Assembly (NCBI GenBank): GCA_020630395.1
Contig: JAHDBM010000004.1
Span: 20,701-84,700 of the forward strand
DNA: 64,000 bases
Direction of reading: 5' to 3'
Source of the DNA: Flavobacteriales bacterium
GTDB lineage: Bacteria; Bacteroidota; Bacteroidia; Flavobacteriales_D; CAJJDF01
The notes under the pieces are model-generated. The model did not search any database and was not told where the DNA came from. It worked only from the letters and a program-made list of their open reading frames with translations. Each line of letters begins with the position of its first letter. Within the stretch, counting starts at the first letter, position 1. This document shows positions 28,113 through 39,221 of the stretch, piece by piece. A program made the position numbers and the translations under genes.

Positions 28113-28940
28113 ATGGGAAAAATATTGCCACTAAAAATTGGAGATAGAGTAGCTGTAATTTCGCCTTCTGGCAAGGTTGATAAAGATCATATTTTAACAT
28201 CAACACAACTACTTAAAAATTGGGGATTGGAAGTGATTTATGGCGAGCATACATTTGACGTTCATCATAAACTAGCAGGAAAAGATGAAGATCGTTTAAA
28301 GGATCTTCAGTGGGCACTTGACGATCATAATATAAAAGCAATATTTTGTTCTAGGGGAGGATATGGATTGGTAAGAATTATAGATGAACTTAACTGGAGT
28401 AAATTTACGAGTAAACCAAAATTAATTATAGGGTTTAGTGATGTTACAGTTTTGCATAATGAATTAAATAAAAGAGGCTTTAATAGTATACATGCTGTAA
28501 TGCCTAATAGCTATCATTCGTCATCAACCGAAGTCTTAGACTCTTTGCGCCAAGCATTGTTTTATGAGAAATATCAGTTCAATTTACCATTGTTTAAAAA
28601 CTATGAAGTTGTTGGTGGTAATTTGGCTATTATATATAGTTTATTAGGCACAAATAGTGATATAGATACTCATGGAAAAGTTCTTTTTATAGAAGATATA
28701 GGAGAGTATGCTTATGTTATTGATAGGATGATGCATGCGTTAAAAAAAGCGGGTAAATTAGATCATTTAAAAGGGTTAGTTTTAGGTCATTTTACAAACA
28801 TCAAAGAAGATGATTTTGGGTATTCTGTAAGGCAAATTGTTGAGCGTGTTACCGCAGAATTCGATTATCCAATAGTATATGATGTGCCTATTGGTCATGA
28901 AGATGAAAATTATACGTTAGCACTTAGTAAAAAACAATGA
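28113..28940 (+). CDS. Muramoyltetrapeptide/LD-carboxypeptidase (S66 family)
   Basis: GDRVAVISPSG, AIFCSRGGYGLVRII, PKLIIGFSDVTVLH, LFIEDIGE. Confidence 0.92.
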   Translation: MGKILPLKIGDRVAVISPSGKVDKDHILTSTQLLKNWGLEVIYGEHTFDVHHKLAGKDEDRLKDLQWALDDHNIKAIFCSRGGYGLVRIIDELNWSKFTSKPKLIIGFSDVTVLHNELNKRGFNSIHAVMPNSYHSSSTEVLDSLRQALFYEKYQFNLPLFKNYEVVGGNLAIIYSLLGTNSDIDTHGKVLFIEDIGEYAYVIDRMMHALKKAGKLDHLKGLVLGHFTNIKEDDFGYSVRQIVERVTAEFDYPIVYDVPIGHEDENYTLALSKKQ

Positions 28941-28941
28941 A

Positions 28942-29910
28942 ATGAAAAAAATATTTATTTATATGGGAATATTGTCATTTTTAGTGTCTTGTTTTAGCAA
29001 TAAGAATAATGCTAAAAAAAGAGAAAAACTATTGGGTAGAATAGCCGAAATAATTGATGAACCATTTACAATAGAAAGTTTGTCAGGTAATGCAAATGCA
29101 GGTAATATGGATTTTTCTCAACAAAAATCTTGGGTTGTATGGGAAAAAGATGTAAACGTTCGTTTTTTTATAACCTTCCAGTATAAAAAAGGAAAAATCA
29201 TATTAAAAGATGATCGTTTTCTTCAGGCTTTTAACAGAAAAAAACATTCAATACAAAAGACGTATGAGCTCAAGCCTTTAATGGATAAATATTATCAATG
29301 TCCATATAAATTCGAAGTTTCAGTTAATGATTATAGTTTAACAAGTAATTTTAAAGCATTTATTCAGCTTAATTTGAATGATAGTATTATTCAAGACCAG
29401 TTAACTATTATTAGAGCTATTGCTAAAGAAGCATTAACGATTGTTAAATCCGATAGGATACTGATGAATGTATCCTTTGGAAGAAGTATTGATGGCATTC
29501 CCAATGCTGATACTACTAACTATTTGTTTGTAGCGACTCCAGGTAATAATTCATATGAAACGACTCAAACTGATTTTATTTATAGAGGAGACTTTAACTT
29601 CAATAACAATAAAGAATATAAAACAGAGACACTCAATTTTAATAAAATATCGAATTATGTAACTATTGATTTAAAGGATAAAGTTAGAGAATACGTGAAA
29701 AATCATCAAAATTATACACAGGGAGACTTTTTTGAACCAAAGATATGGGGCGAATATTTTAAAAATGAAGAGTTAGACTCAATAGCTAATGTTGAATGGC
29801 AAAAGTTTTATGCCTATCCAAAAAAATCATATAAAGACAATGACGATCCTTCTAAAAAGATTGAAGGGTTGATTAATATCTACACTAAAGAGATTAAACC
29901 AAAAGAATAG
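28942..29910 (+). CDS. Hypothetical lipoprotein
   Basis: Lipobox SFLVSCFS. Confidence 0.55.
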   Translation: MKKIFIYMGILSFLVSCFSNKNNAKKREKLLGRIAEIIDEPFTIESLSGNANAGNMDFSQQKSWVVWEKDVNVRFFITFQYKKGKIILKDDRFLQAFNRKKHSIQKTYELKPLMDKYYQCPYKFEVSVNDYSLTSNFKAFIQLNLNDSIIQDQLTIIRAIAKEALTIVKSDRILMNVSFGRSIDGIPNADTTNYLFVATPGNNSYETTQTDFIYRGDFNFNNNKEYKTETLNFNKISNYVTIDLKDKVREYVKNHQNYTQGDFFEPKIWGEYFKNEELDSIANVEWQKFYAYPKKSYKDNDDPSKKIEGLINIYTKEIKPKE

Positions 29911-29911
29911 A

Positions 29912-30811
29912 TTACATATGTACTTTGGTAACTTGAATAACTTCTTTAGTGCTAAAATCCATTAAATAGGCTATAACATTTATGTTAGCATCATTCCAAG
30001 CTGGATCTATTGTATAGGTATATTTACTAATTAGCTTTTCAGTATCGGCTAGTGATCCAGAAACAATTTCTTCTCCATATAACCCATTCACATTACCTCT
30101 AAAAACATGGTTGTGAACATAATATTGTACATCTCCAGAGGGATATCCTGGATGTCCATTAGCACCACTGCCATTTACCTGCCAATCTACTATACTATCT
30201 TCTGTTAATGCAATAACTAAGTGGTAATTCCCAGTTAAATCAGTTAAAGCTTCAGTTTCTACAAAAACACATAGTGTACCATCAGTATTATCATAAGATG
30301 TAATCATTTGAAGATTAGCTAGCGGAGTATTATTTAAAAAAGCATTTACTGCAGATGAAAATTCACTTTTACTAAAAATCTTACTTCCATTATTTAAAAC
30401 CGTATCGCTTCTATTAATCATTCCTTTAGGATAAGAAGGTAGAGGGCCAAAATCATCATGGAGGTTATTTCCGTCTTCCGATCTGTAATCAGATTCGAAT
30501 TTACCAGATCCAGCAGCTCTAGGCTCTGAGAAAAAACCAGAATGAATAGCAACTCCAATTACTTGATCTCCATGTGCGGCTTCAATTTGTTCTAACTCAT
30601 AAGCAGCACCTGGACAGCCAACACATGTATGCCCAGTAAAATCTTCAATTAAAATGTTTCTTTTTGTATTAGTGTTTGGGGCAAATGTAACATCAGTACA
30701 TTTTGTATCGTCAAAACCACCACTTTTTTTCTCTAATGGTTCATTTACATAATCACAAGAGAAAAATAAAGCAAATAAGCTAATGAATGTTATATGTTTA
30801 GTAATCTTCAT
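29912..30811 (-). CDS. Omp28-related outer membrane lipoprotein
   Basis: Lipobox LFFSCDYV; NILIEDFTGHTCVGCPGAAYELEQIEAAHGDQVIGVAIHSGFF. Confidence 0.85.
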   Translation of the reverse strand: MKITKHITFISLFALFFSCDYVNEPLEKKSGGFDDTKCTDVTFAPNTNTKRNILIEDFTGHTCVGCPGAAYELEQIEAAHGDQVIGVAIHSGFFSEPRAAGSGKFESDYRSEDGNNLHDDFGPLPSYPKGMINRSDTVLNNGSKIFSKSEFSSAVNAFLNNTPLANLQMITSYDNTDGTLCVFVETEALTDLTGNYHLVIALTEDSIVDWQVNGSGANGHPGYPSGDVQYYVHNHVFRGNVNGLYGEEIVSGSLADTEKLISKYTYTIDPAWNDANINVIAYLMDFSTKEVIQVTKVHM

Positions 30812-30849
30812 AAAATAAAAATAAGGTATTATTAGTTAAAAATCAATGA

Positions 30850-32517
30850 TTAGAAACTACTCGTTACGGTAAAAGTAAATCCGTTAGAGGCAGGTACATT
30901 TCTACATACACCACCAACACAAAATATACCAGCTCTTTGCCTACCATAACTTAAGGTAAATCGGTTAGCATCTTTTATATAACCTACTGAAGTAAATAAG
31001 TAATGAATTCTCTTTTCTTCTTCTTTATTTCCGTAGTTAAATTGGTCTAATACTGCAAAGGTCCAATGTGGAGAAACGGTATATTCAATTAATCCTGTAG
31101 CCCAATTTCCTTGATCTTCATAATATCCATTTTTTTTATTCGTACCCAAATGTTGAGCTTCTACCCTAATGGTGTTTTTTCTGTTTATTTTGTAGGCTAA
31201 ATCAAGAACATGAATTCTAGCATTTACAAGTCCATCACCTATCTTTCCTTCGATTACATCTTTATTATACCTCATATCAAAATAAGAATATACGAGTTTT
31301 AATTTTTTACTTATTTTTTTTCTTATTTCGATATTAAAGTCACTAAAATAAACTTCTTTTCCTGGTGAAAAGAAGTTTGTTTCATACCCCATTCTACTAG
31401 AGTCATTTTGTATTAAAGAACTATCTAAACCATACGCATTAGATAAATTAACCGATACTTGAGTTCCATATTTGCCACCTAGTAAAGATTTCTTTTTAAA
31501 CTTATATGAAATATCCCCTTGAAAAGAAACTTCTCCATTAGGTTGAACTGCATAAGGATATAAGGTAGCTGGTAAGTTGTAAGTATGCTGCTTAGTTGTT
31601 GCTGGTAGGTAGTTAATTAATAAATTTGTTAGCTCTTCATCTCTATCTGATCTATAGCTCATATTATCAATGCTTTTAGCTGAAAAAGTTATGCCTAAAC
31701 CTTTAGTAGAATATGAGGTGTTAAATAGTAAGCCTCTTCCTTTTTTGTAAATGAAATTATTATCTACTGATGGGTCGTTTATTTTTTCAACATATTCTCC
31801 AGAAAAATAAACATCACCCCAAAACACATTCACTCTACCTGCATAAGATCCTACATTTTCTGGTAACGTATAGGTTTGATTATCGTCTTTTTGGTATTTA
31901 CTTACAAAACTACCTCCTAATGTTATTCTTGGTTTTAGTTTTTTGTTTAACGAGTCAGTTAATTCGTTTAATACAACTTCTCCGTCAATTCCTCTAACTA
32001 TACCTTCTCCTTTACCAAAAAACAATCTTTGTACCCCATAAACACCTTTCATATATACTCCGTTAATAGGACTATATTTCAATCTAAATCCATCCATTGC
32101 ATTATCATAACCTAGCCCTCTTTCTTCATAAGATCTAAAAATCATACCGCTACCAAATTGTTCGTAATAATTACCAGCAGTTACGTCTAGTGTTCCTGTT
32201 TTGTATCGAGCATATCGATAAGGTAAGCCAGTTCCTTGAAATCCAACAGGAAATCCTTGAAGTGCATTTAAATAGGATTCGTATCGAATACCAGCTTCAA
32301 AATCCTTGTTGTTATATATGATATTGGCAAAGCCATTCATTAACATTTTTTCTGGTACAACAGGAGCTCCGATTAGAGAGTCAGGGTTGTAGTATTGTAC
32401 ATCTGTTTGGATATTTCCTTTAATGGTTCCAAGGTTATTCTGCCCATTTACAGAAATTGAAACAAAAGTTAAGAGGGCTAATAAGAAAGTGTTTTTCTTT
32501 ATTATATAGGCAATCAT
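30850..32517 (-). CDS. Outer membrane beta-barrel protein (DUF6029-like)
   Basis: Signal peptide; GNLGTIKGNIQTDVQYY, YEQFGSGMIFRSYEERGLGYDNAMDG. Confidence 0.7.
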   Translation of the reverse strand: MIAYIIKKNTFLLALLTFVSISVNGQNNLGTIKGNIQTDVQYYNPDSLIGAPVVPEKMLMNGFANIIYNNKDFEAGIRYESYLNALQGFPVGFQGTGLPYRYARYKTGTLDVTAGNYYEQFGSGMIFRSYEERGLGYDNAMDGFRLKYSPINGVYMKGVYGVQRLFFGKGEGIVRGIDGEVVLNELTDSLNKKLKPRITLGGSFVSKYQKDDNQTYTLPENVGSYAGRVNVFWGDVYFSGEYVEKINDPSVDNNFIYKKGRGLLFNTSYSTKGLGITFSAKSIDNMSYRSDRDEELTNLLINYLPATTKQHTYNLPATLYPYAVQPNGEVSFQGDISYKFKKKSLLGGKYGTQVSVNLSNAYGLDSSLIQNDSSRMGYETNFFSPGKEVYFSDFNIEIRKKISKKLKLVYSYFDMRYNKDVIEGKIGDGLVNARIHVLDLAYKINRKNTIRVEAQHLGTNKKNGYYEDQGNWATGLIEYTVSPHWTFAVLDQFNYGNKEEEKRIHYLFTSVGYIKDANRFTLSYGRQRAGIFCVGGVCRNVPASNGFTFTVTSSF

Positions 32518-32725
32518 ACGTTAAAAATGTTTGTATAGAGGTTACTAAACTATTAAAAATAAATCATCCTCAAATTTTTTATTTGCTTTAAATACATAGA
32601 GATTAAATTAATTCAACATTTTTTAAGGATGTTAAAGTTTGATAAGTATGTGTAATTATTTTCGATAAAGAATATGCAGGAAGGTATATTTTGTTAAATT
32701 CGTGACCGATAAATAGTATTTAAAT

Positions 32726-35700
32726 ATGGATTATAAAAAGTTTAATAATATTATAGGGTGGCTAGTTTTTTTAATAGCTGCTGTTACGTATGTCTCTACA
32801 GTTGAGCCTTCAACAAGTCTTTGGGATTGTGGTGAGTACATCACAACATCATATAAATTAGAAGTGGGACACCCCCCAGGAGCACCTGTTTACATGATGA
32901 TTGGACGTATATTTTCTGCATTTGTATCGCCCGAAAATGCAGCATACATGATTAATATTGTATCGGCATTAAGTAGTGCATTTTGTATTTTATTTTTATT
33001 TTGGACAATCACTCATTTAGCAAAGAAAATTGTTGTTGCTGGCGGAGAAAAATTAACACAAGGAAGTTTAATCGCTATTTTAGGTAGTGGAGCAGTAGGT
33101 GCTTTAGCATACACGTTCACTGATTCATTTTGGTTCTCTGCAGTGGAAGGAGAGGTATATGCTATGTCATCTTTCTTCACAGCTATTACCTTTTGGGCAA
33201 TACTTAAATGGGAAGAAAATGCTAATGATATTAGTTCGGATAGATGGATTGTACTTATCATCTTTTTAATTGGATTAGCAATAGGAGTTCACATGCTTAA
33301 CTTACTAGTTATACCGGCTGTAGGTTATGTTATTTACTTTAAAAAGTATGAGTTTAATTGGAAAGGCTTCTTTATTACTGGAGCAGCTTCTATTGGTATA
33401 TTAGGTTTCATATTTTTTATTTTTATCGATAAGTCAATTCAAGTAGCATCTGCCTTTGAAAGAATGTGTACAAATTCATTCGGAATGGGCTTTAATGTAG
33501 GTACATTTTTATTCTTTGCTTTGTTTTTAGGCGCTATTGTAGCAGGAACATTATATTTTAGAAAAAATGGAAAAAGAGTTTATCATTTAATTTCAATGTC
33601 GGTTGGTGTTTTAATTGTTGGTTATGCTGCATTTGCAATGATTGTAGTACGATCTAATGCAAACCCACCATTAGATGAGAATGATCCTGAAACATTGCCT
33701 GCTTTGAAAGCGTATTTGGCACGTGAGCAATATGGAGATACTCCTTTAGTAAAGGGAGGTTATTGGAATTCGCCACAAAAACAAACTACAGGTACATCTG
33801 ATGATGATATAGCTAGTAAAAAATATTTTAAAGCTTTTGTAATTAACGATAGAGGTGTAGAAAAATCGTTTAAAACAGAATTTGCTGCTAAAGAATATTT
33901 GAAAAATAATAACAAAGGAGCACTTCCTATAGATGAAAAATATATTGTAACAGGAAGATCATATAATCAAGACTATCCAGCAGGGATGGATGATCAGTAT
34001 ACTACACTCCCTCGTATGTGGGATCCTAGACCAGCAAAAGTTAAAGGGTATATGTTTTGGAGTGGTTATCAAGGAGAAAGTGGTATTATAGCTAAAAACC
34101 CTAAGCGTCAAGATGGTTCAGATAGGTATATCCCTACCTTTGGAGAAAACATGTCATACATGTTTAACTACCAAATGGGCTGGATGTATTGGAGATATTT
34201 CTTATGGAATTTTGCAGGACGTCAAAATGATTTGCAAGGACATAATTATGATTATAATGGTGATGGAATGCTATATAATGGAGCATTAACTAGAGGGAAT
34301 TGGTTAAGTGGTGTTAGTTTTATAGATAAAGAACGATTAGGAGATCAAAAGAATTTACCTTCTACCTTATCACAAGATGAATCCTACAATAGGTATTATT
34401 ATATACCGTTAATATTAGGCTTGCTAGGATTAATTTTTCAAATTATCAAAGCACCAAAAGATTCATTTACCATTTTCCTACTATTCTTTTTTACTGGTTT
34501 AGCTATTGTAATTTACCTTAATCAAAAACCAGAAGAACCAAGAGAAAGAGATTATGCTTATGCAGCATCTTTTTATGCATTTTCCGTCTGGATAGGTTTT
34601 GGAGTATTGGCTATTTATCACTGGGGAAAACATCTTACTATGAAAGATTTCCAAAAAGGATTAATTGGAGCTGGTGCTGCAGCTGTTTTATTCCTAGTTG
34701 CTGATGCAGTTAATGGAGGAGGAATGGCATTTGGATATTCTATTGCATATATTGCTATTATTGGAGTTGCATTTGTAGGGATAGGAATGGCAATTAATAA
34801 ATTCTTAGGTAATGATAAATCACTGGCCATAGTCGCCACAGTGGTAGGTCTATCAGCCCCATTTTTATTGGGGTCAGAAAACTGGGATGACCATGATCGA
34901 TCAGGTAGATATTTTGCAAGGGATATAGCACATAATTATCTAAATACATGCGAAAAGAATGCTATTTTATTCTGCTTTGGAGATAATGATACGTTCCCAC
35001 TATGGTTTGCACAAGAAGTAGAAGGGGTAAGAACCGATATGAAAGTGATAAACTATAGCTTATTAAGTTCAGATTGGCATTACAACCAAATGAAAAAAGC
35101 TACTTACGAAGCTCCACACGTAGAAACAATTTTAGATGAGCCAGATTACAGGGCTGGAACGAGAGATTATATATTTTTAGGAAAAGATAAAAGAACAGTT
35201 TCTGCTCGTCAATTTGTTGAGTATATGAAAAATGGAAAAGATATTGATCCTAGATCGGCTAAATTTGGTTATGCAAATATCCCTTTTAGATCAATCTATA
35301 TTGATGTAGATAAAGAAGCTGCTGTTAAGAATGGTTTAGTTAAAGAAGATCAAAAAAATAGATTAGTTAATCGTGTGGAATGGACGTTATCTGGCAATGG
35401 AATATCTAAAGCCGATTTAGCTATTATTGATCTATTAGCAAATTATAAGTGGGATCGCCCAATTTATTTTACGTCTACTTACATACAAGGAGCAAATAAA
35501 GGATTAAGTTCTTACTTGCAACATGAGGGTATTGCATCTAAGCTTGTACCTATTAAAAATCCTGGTCATAACAAAGATAAAATGTATAGTCTTTTTGTAA
35601 CTGGAGATAGGGATATTAATGGAGATGGAAAAAATGATAAATTTGAATGGGGAGGATTAAAAAACCCAGGTGTATTTAGTGATTATTACACTATGCGAAT

Positions 35701-36316
35701 GGTACGTTCTTCAAGAATACATTTTATGCAATTATCTGAAAACTTTATTAATGGAGCTAATAGTTTAGAGAATAAGTATAAGCAAGCGCTTAATACAGAT
35801 TCTACTGCGGTTAGAGATCCAAAAATTGAAGAGTATAAGAAGAAAGCAATTGATGTACTAGATGCTCATTTTGAAGAATTGCCTATTGGTAGAGTTAAGA
35901 TAGATGAACTTACAGGATACTTATCTACCATGTATTATAGAGCAGGAGATACAGTTAAAGGAGAAAAATATACAAGACAATTAATGGACTTGTATAATGA
36001 AAATTTAAACTTCTTTGCCGATCAAGATGAGGAATATATTTCAGAGATGATTACAGAAATTGGATCATTCATGAATTACTTTGAATTTATAGCACAACAA
36101 ACAAAAGATACGACCATGACGTTTAAAGTATCTAATCCTGAAGGTTATAATAAACTTGCCGATAAAATCAATAAGACATTAACAAGTAACAATGATTTTT
36201 ATGGTAGACTTTATCAAGATTTAGCAAAATTCTTGCAAAGTAGAGGTCAATCAAGATCGATATTACCTTATTCTTTCATGCAGGATAAATTACCAATGCT
36301 TTTTCCTAAAAAGTAA
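32726..36316 (+). CDS. DUF2723 / GT117-like membrane protein
   Basis: EPSTSLWDCGEYITTSYKLEVGHPPGAPVYMMIGRIFSAF; FCFGDNDTFPLWFAQEVEGVRTDMKVINYSLL. Confidence 0.9.
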   Translation: MDYKKFNNIIGWLVFLIAAVTYVSTVEPSTSLWDCGEYITTSYKLEVGHPPGAPVYMMIGRIFSAFVSPENAAYMINIVSALSSAFCILFLFWTITHLAKKIVVAGGEKLTQGSLIAILGSGAVGALAYTFTDSFWFSAVEGEVYAMSSFFTAITFWAILKWEENANDISSDRWIVLIIFLIGLAIGVHMLNLLVIPAVGYVIYFKKYEFNWKGFFITGAASIGILGFIFFIFIDKSIQVASAFERMCTNSFGMGFNVGTFLFFALFLGAIVAGTLYFRKNGKRVYHLISMSVGVLIVGYAAFAMIVVRSNANPPLDENDPETLPALKAYLAREQYGDTPLVKGGYWNSPQKQTTGTSDDDIASKKYFKAFVINDRGVEKSFKTEFAAKEYLKNNNKGALPIDEKYIVTGRSYNQDYPAGMDDQYTTLPRMWDPRPAKVKGYMFWSGYQGESGIIAKNPKRQDGSDRYIPTFGENMSYMFNYQMGWMYWRYFLWNFAGRQNDLQGHNYDYNGDGMLYNGALTRGNWLSGVSFIDKERLGDQKNLPSTLSQDESYNRYYYIPLILGLLGLIFQIIKAPKDSFTIFLLFFFTGLAIVIYLNQKPEEPRERDYAYAASFYAFSVWIGFGVLAIYHWGKHLTMKDFQKGLIGAGAAAVLFLVADAVNGGGMAFGYSIAYIAIIGVAFVGIGMAINKFLGNDKSLAIVATVVGLSAPFLLGSENWDDHDRSGRYFARDIAHNYLNTCEKNAILFCFGDNDTFPLWFAQEVEGVRTDMKVINYSLLSSDWHYNQMKKATYEAPHVETILDEPDYRAGTRDYIFLGKDKRTVSARQFVEYMKNGKDIDPRSAKFGYANIPFRSIYIDVDKEAAVKNGLVKEDQKNRLVNRVEWTLSGNGISKADLAIIDLLANYKWDRPIYFTSTYIQGANKGLSSYLQHEGIASKLVPIKNPGHNKDKMYSLFVTGDRDINGDGKNDKFEWGGLKNPGVFSDYYTMRMVRSSRIHFMQLSENFINGANSLENKYKQALNTDSTAVRDPKIEEYKKKAIDVLDAHFEELPIGRVKIDELTGYLSTMYYRAGDTVKGEKYTRQLMDLYNENLNFFADQDEEYISEMITEIGSFMNYFEFIAQQTKDTTMTFKVSNPEGYNKLADKINKTLTSNNDFYGRLYQDLAKFLQSRGQSRSILPYSFMQDKLPMLFPKK

Positions 36317-36384
36317 TGTTTAGCAAAACTAATTATGGATTACAATATTGAAATCCTTCAAGAATTAAATTATAGTTAATTAAT

Positions 36385-36425
36385 AAAACCTGTTTGATTT
36401 TAAGTAATAAATCAAACAGGTTTTT
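36385..36425 (+). terminator. Rho-independent terminator
   Basis: AAAACCTGTTTGATTT taagtaat AAATCAAACAGGTTTTT. Confidence 0.85.
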
Positions 36426-36556
36426 GTTTTATAGATAGAAAAGAAAGAAATTATAGTGTTTATATTTTGATTTAAAATAGTTTTACTGTCAGCTCGAGCG
36501 ATTTTGATTTTAGCCAAAATAGTATCGAAACTAAGTGAAATTAAATTATAACAATC

Positions 36557-36623
36557 TGTCATCCTCAACTTGATTGGGGATCTAAAAGATGTTATTAGAT
36601 TCCTGATCAAGTCAGGAATGACA
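36557..36623. repeat. Imperfect ~27-bp inverted repeat, dispersed intergenic element (TGTCATCCTcAACTTGAT...ATCAAGTCAGGAATGACA)
   Basis: Half-site also present at 1301..1330. Confidence 0.75.
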
Positions 36624-36661
36624 TTATAATGATATATTGACATTATCAAAAGAAAGGAAAG

Positions 36662-38413
36662 ATGAGACTGTTATTATTATGTATACTAATTACTTCGTTT
36701 AGTTTTGGGCAATCTAAGCCTAAAATTAATAAGAGAGGAATTAAACGAGTTACTTACTATTATGATGCTGCTAAAACTAAACGTCAAAGTAGCGGACAAA
36801 TAGTTGATAATCCTAAATTTTCCTTTAATGGAGCAAAAATGGGAGCTTGGACTTTTTGGCACGAGAATGGAAATGTTCAAGAAAAATCTAATTATTACTT
36901 AGGTAAACTAGACGGATTAGTGAAACAGTATTATCCATCTGGAGAAATTAAAACACAAGGAACATTTATACAAGGTATTCAAGAAGGTAAAATGACAGCA
37001 TATTACCGAAATGGAATTATTGCAGAAACAGGGAGCTTTATAGATGACAAAAGAATAGGAGAGTGGGTTGCTCGATATAGGGATTCTAGTTTAATGAGAT
37101 TATCAATTTATGATTCGCTAGAAAACGAAAAATTAATTGAATATTATAATGCCAAAGGAGACCATCAAATTAAAAGTGGTAATGGAAAAATGATTTCCTA
37201 TTTTACTAATGGAAATATTAAACAACAATATGCGTATAAAGATAGCCTCAGAAATGGAGATTTTATTGAATATAAAGCAAATGGTAAGTTGAAAATAAAG
37301 GGCGCTTATGTAAATGATATTCCTCATGGAGAATGGAAAGAAATGTATTTGTTTACCGATAGGCTTAAAGTATCTAAAACCTACAATAAAGGAAATTTAA
37401 CAGGGCCTTATGAGAAATATTTTCAAAGCGGAGATCTTAACATAAAAGGAAATTATAAAAATGGGTTAAAAAATGGATACTGGACTTGGTTTACGCGTAA
37501 TAAGCAAGTAGACATGAAAGGAGGCTTCAAAAATGATGAACAACACGGTAAATGGACTTACTATTATACTAATGGTAAAGTAAAATCTACAGGGAAGTTT
37601 TTCGAAGGAAAGAAAAAAGGTTTATGGAAGTATTTTTATAAAGACGGAAGTAAATGGAAAGAAGGAAACTTCGATAATGGACTAAAAGAAGGAGAATGGA
37701 GTGTTTGGTTTGAAACTGGTGATTTATCTCACAAAGGGAGTTATAAAAAAGGAGTAGAACATGGTATTTGGGAATCTTGGTTTGAAAACGGTCAAGAAAA
37801 AGACAAAGGTGAATACAATAATGGTAAAATGACTGGCACTTGGGAAGGTTGGTATCCTAACGGGAATAAAAATTATTTAGGAACTAGGAAGAATGATATG
37901 AAAACAGGTGAATGGGTGTATTGGCATTCCAATGGAATAAAAAAAGAAGAAGGAAGTTATAAAATAATGACGGTTGAAAGAGATAATTTTTCACTTGTTG
38001 GAGGGGGAGATAATCAAAAAGAGGCAAACCAATCAATTGAATCAAGTTTACCAACTATAACGAAAAGTGTTAATGATGGTAAATGGAAAAAATATAGCGA
38101 AGTGGACGGGAGCTTGGTAAGTGAAGAAGAGTATAAAAATGGAGAAAAGTCTGGAGAGTGGAAATACTACTATCCTGGAGGGGTGATAACAAATTCAGTT
38201 ACTAACTATAAAAAAGGAAAACTAAATGGAGTTAGTAAGCGCTTTGATAGACAAGGAAGAGTTACAAGTATTGTCAATTATAAAGAAAATGTAAAACACG
38301 GTAAAATGATTGTGTACGATACAAAGTCAGGAGAGGTATTATATGAAGAAAAATATAAGTTTGGTTTTAAAGAAGGAAAAAAAGGAACAAATTATTCTCC
38401 AATAAAACGGTAA
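36662..38413 (+). CDS. MORN/YwqK-like repeat protein
   Basis: Many copies of GxWxxYxxNGxxKxxGxYKNGxxxG. Confidence 0.85.
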   Translation: MRLLLLCILITSFSFGQSKPKINKRGIKRVTYYYDAAKTKRQSSGQIVDNPKFSFNGAKMGAWTFWHENGNVQEKSNYYLGKLDGLVKQYYPSGEIKTQGTFIQGIQEGKMTAYYRNGIIAETGSFIDDKRIGEWVARYRDSSLMRLSIYDSLENEKLIEYYNAKGDHQIKSGNGKMISYFTNGNIKQQYAYKDSLRNGDFIEYKANGKLKIKGAYVNDIPHGEWKEMYLFTDRLKVSKTYNKGNLTGPYEKYFQSGDLNIKGNYKNGLKNGYWTWFTRNKQVDMKGGFKNDEQHGKWTYYYTNGKVKSTGKFFEGKKKGLWKYFYKDGSKWKEGNFDNGLKEGEWSVWFETGDLSHKGSYKKGVEHGIWESWFENGQEKDKGEYNNGKMTGTWEGWYPNGNKNYLGTRKNDMKTGEWVYWHSNGIKKEEGSYKIMTVERDNFSLVGGGDNQKEANQSIESSLPTITKSVNDGKWKKYSEVDGSLVSEEEYKNGEKSGEWKYYYPGGVITNSVTNYKKGKLNGVSKRFDRQGRVTSIVNYKENVKHGKMIVYDTKSGEVLYEEKYKFGFKEGKKGTNYSPIKR

Positions 38414-39220
38414 ATGAAAAAAATAGTATTAGGATTTAGTGGTTTATTGTTTCTAATAGCATGCAACAATAAAAGAGATAACGTTAAAACAGAAGAACAA
38501 GCTACAGTAGAAGAAACTACCGATAAAAGAGCAGTAAATCCATATGTTGCTTCTATTGAAGAAGCTCATAATAAAAATAAATTTTTAAAGGAAGAGGTAG
38601 TGAGCTTTAACTTGAATCTTTCTTTTGGGGGTAAAGAACGAATTAATGGCAAACTAACCCTAGCAACTAACTCCAGTAAAGGAAGGTTAGATTATACCAA
38701 TGGTAAAACAATCCTCTATAATCAAGATGGGATTTATTATTCTAATAATTTTGAGTCTACTCAAGGAATAGGGTTTGATGCTTATACCTGGTCATATTTC
38801 TTTTTGTTTCCCTACAAATTAAGTGATCCAGGAACTAAATGGGCAGACTACACAGCTACCGATTCACTTAGTAAATCTCATAATACTAAAAAATTATTGT
38901 TCGAAGCTGGTACAGGTGAGGCTCCAGATGATTGGTATATCACCTATGCAAACAAAGGAAATAATAGGGTAGATTATGCGGCTTATATTGTTACTGCAAA
39001 TAAATCTCAAGAAGAAGCTGAAGTAGACCCTCATGGTATACGATACATTAATTATAAAGAAATAAATGGAATACCAATTGCTCACAGTTGGACTTTTTGG
39101 GCTTGGAGAGATGGTTTAGGGTTTACTAAACAATTAGGAGAAGCAGAACTTACTAATGTTGAATTTCGTAAAGAAGAAGAAAAAGAGTTTATTCCATCAA
39201 CAGATTTTATAAAATTATAA
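38414..39220 (+). CDS. Lipoprotein (DUF6503-like)
   Basis: Lipobox LFLIACNNK; GRLDYTNGKTILYNQDGIYY. Confidence 0.65.
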   Translation: MKKIVLGFSGLLFLIACNNKRDNVKTEEQATVEETTDKRAVNPYVASIEEAHNKNKFLKEEVVSFNLNLSFGGKERINGKLTLATNSSKGRLDYTNGKTILYNQDGIYYSNNFESTQGIGFDAYTWSYFFLFPYKLSDPGTKWADYTATDSLSKSHNTKKLLFEAGTGEAPDDWYITYANKGNNRVDYAAYIVTANKSQEEAEVDPHGIRYINYKEINGIPIAHSWTFWAWRDGLGFTKQLGEAELTNVEFRKEEEKEFIPSTDFIKL

Positions 39221-39221
39221 T

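Noticed and set aside
36380-36649. 89-aa minus-strand ORF
   Set aside because: Spans a terminator and two dispersed repeats; no protein-like signal.
36662-38413. YwqK/MORN-like repeat protein as a toxin-antitoxin component
   Set aside because: Family is often labelled that way in databases, but there is no partner toxin here and a signal peptide is present; nothing supports TA function.
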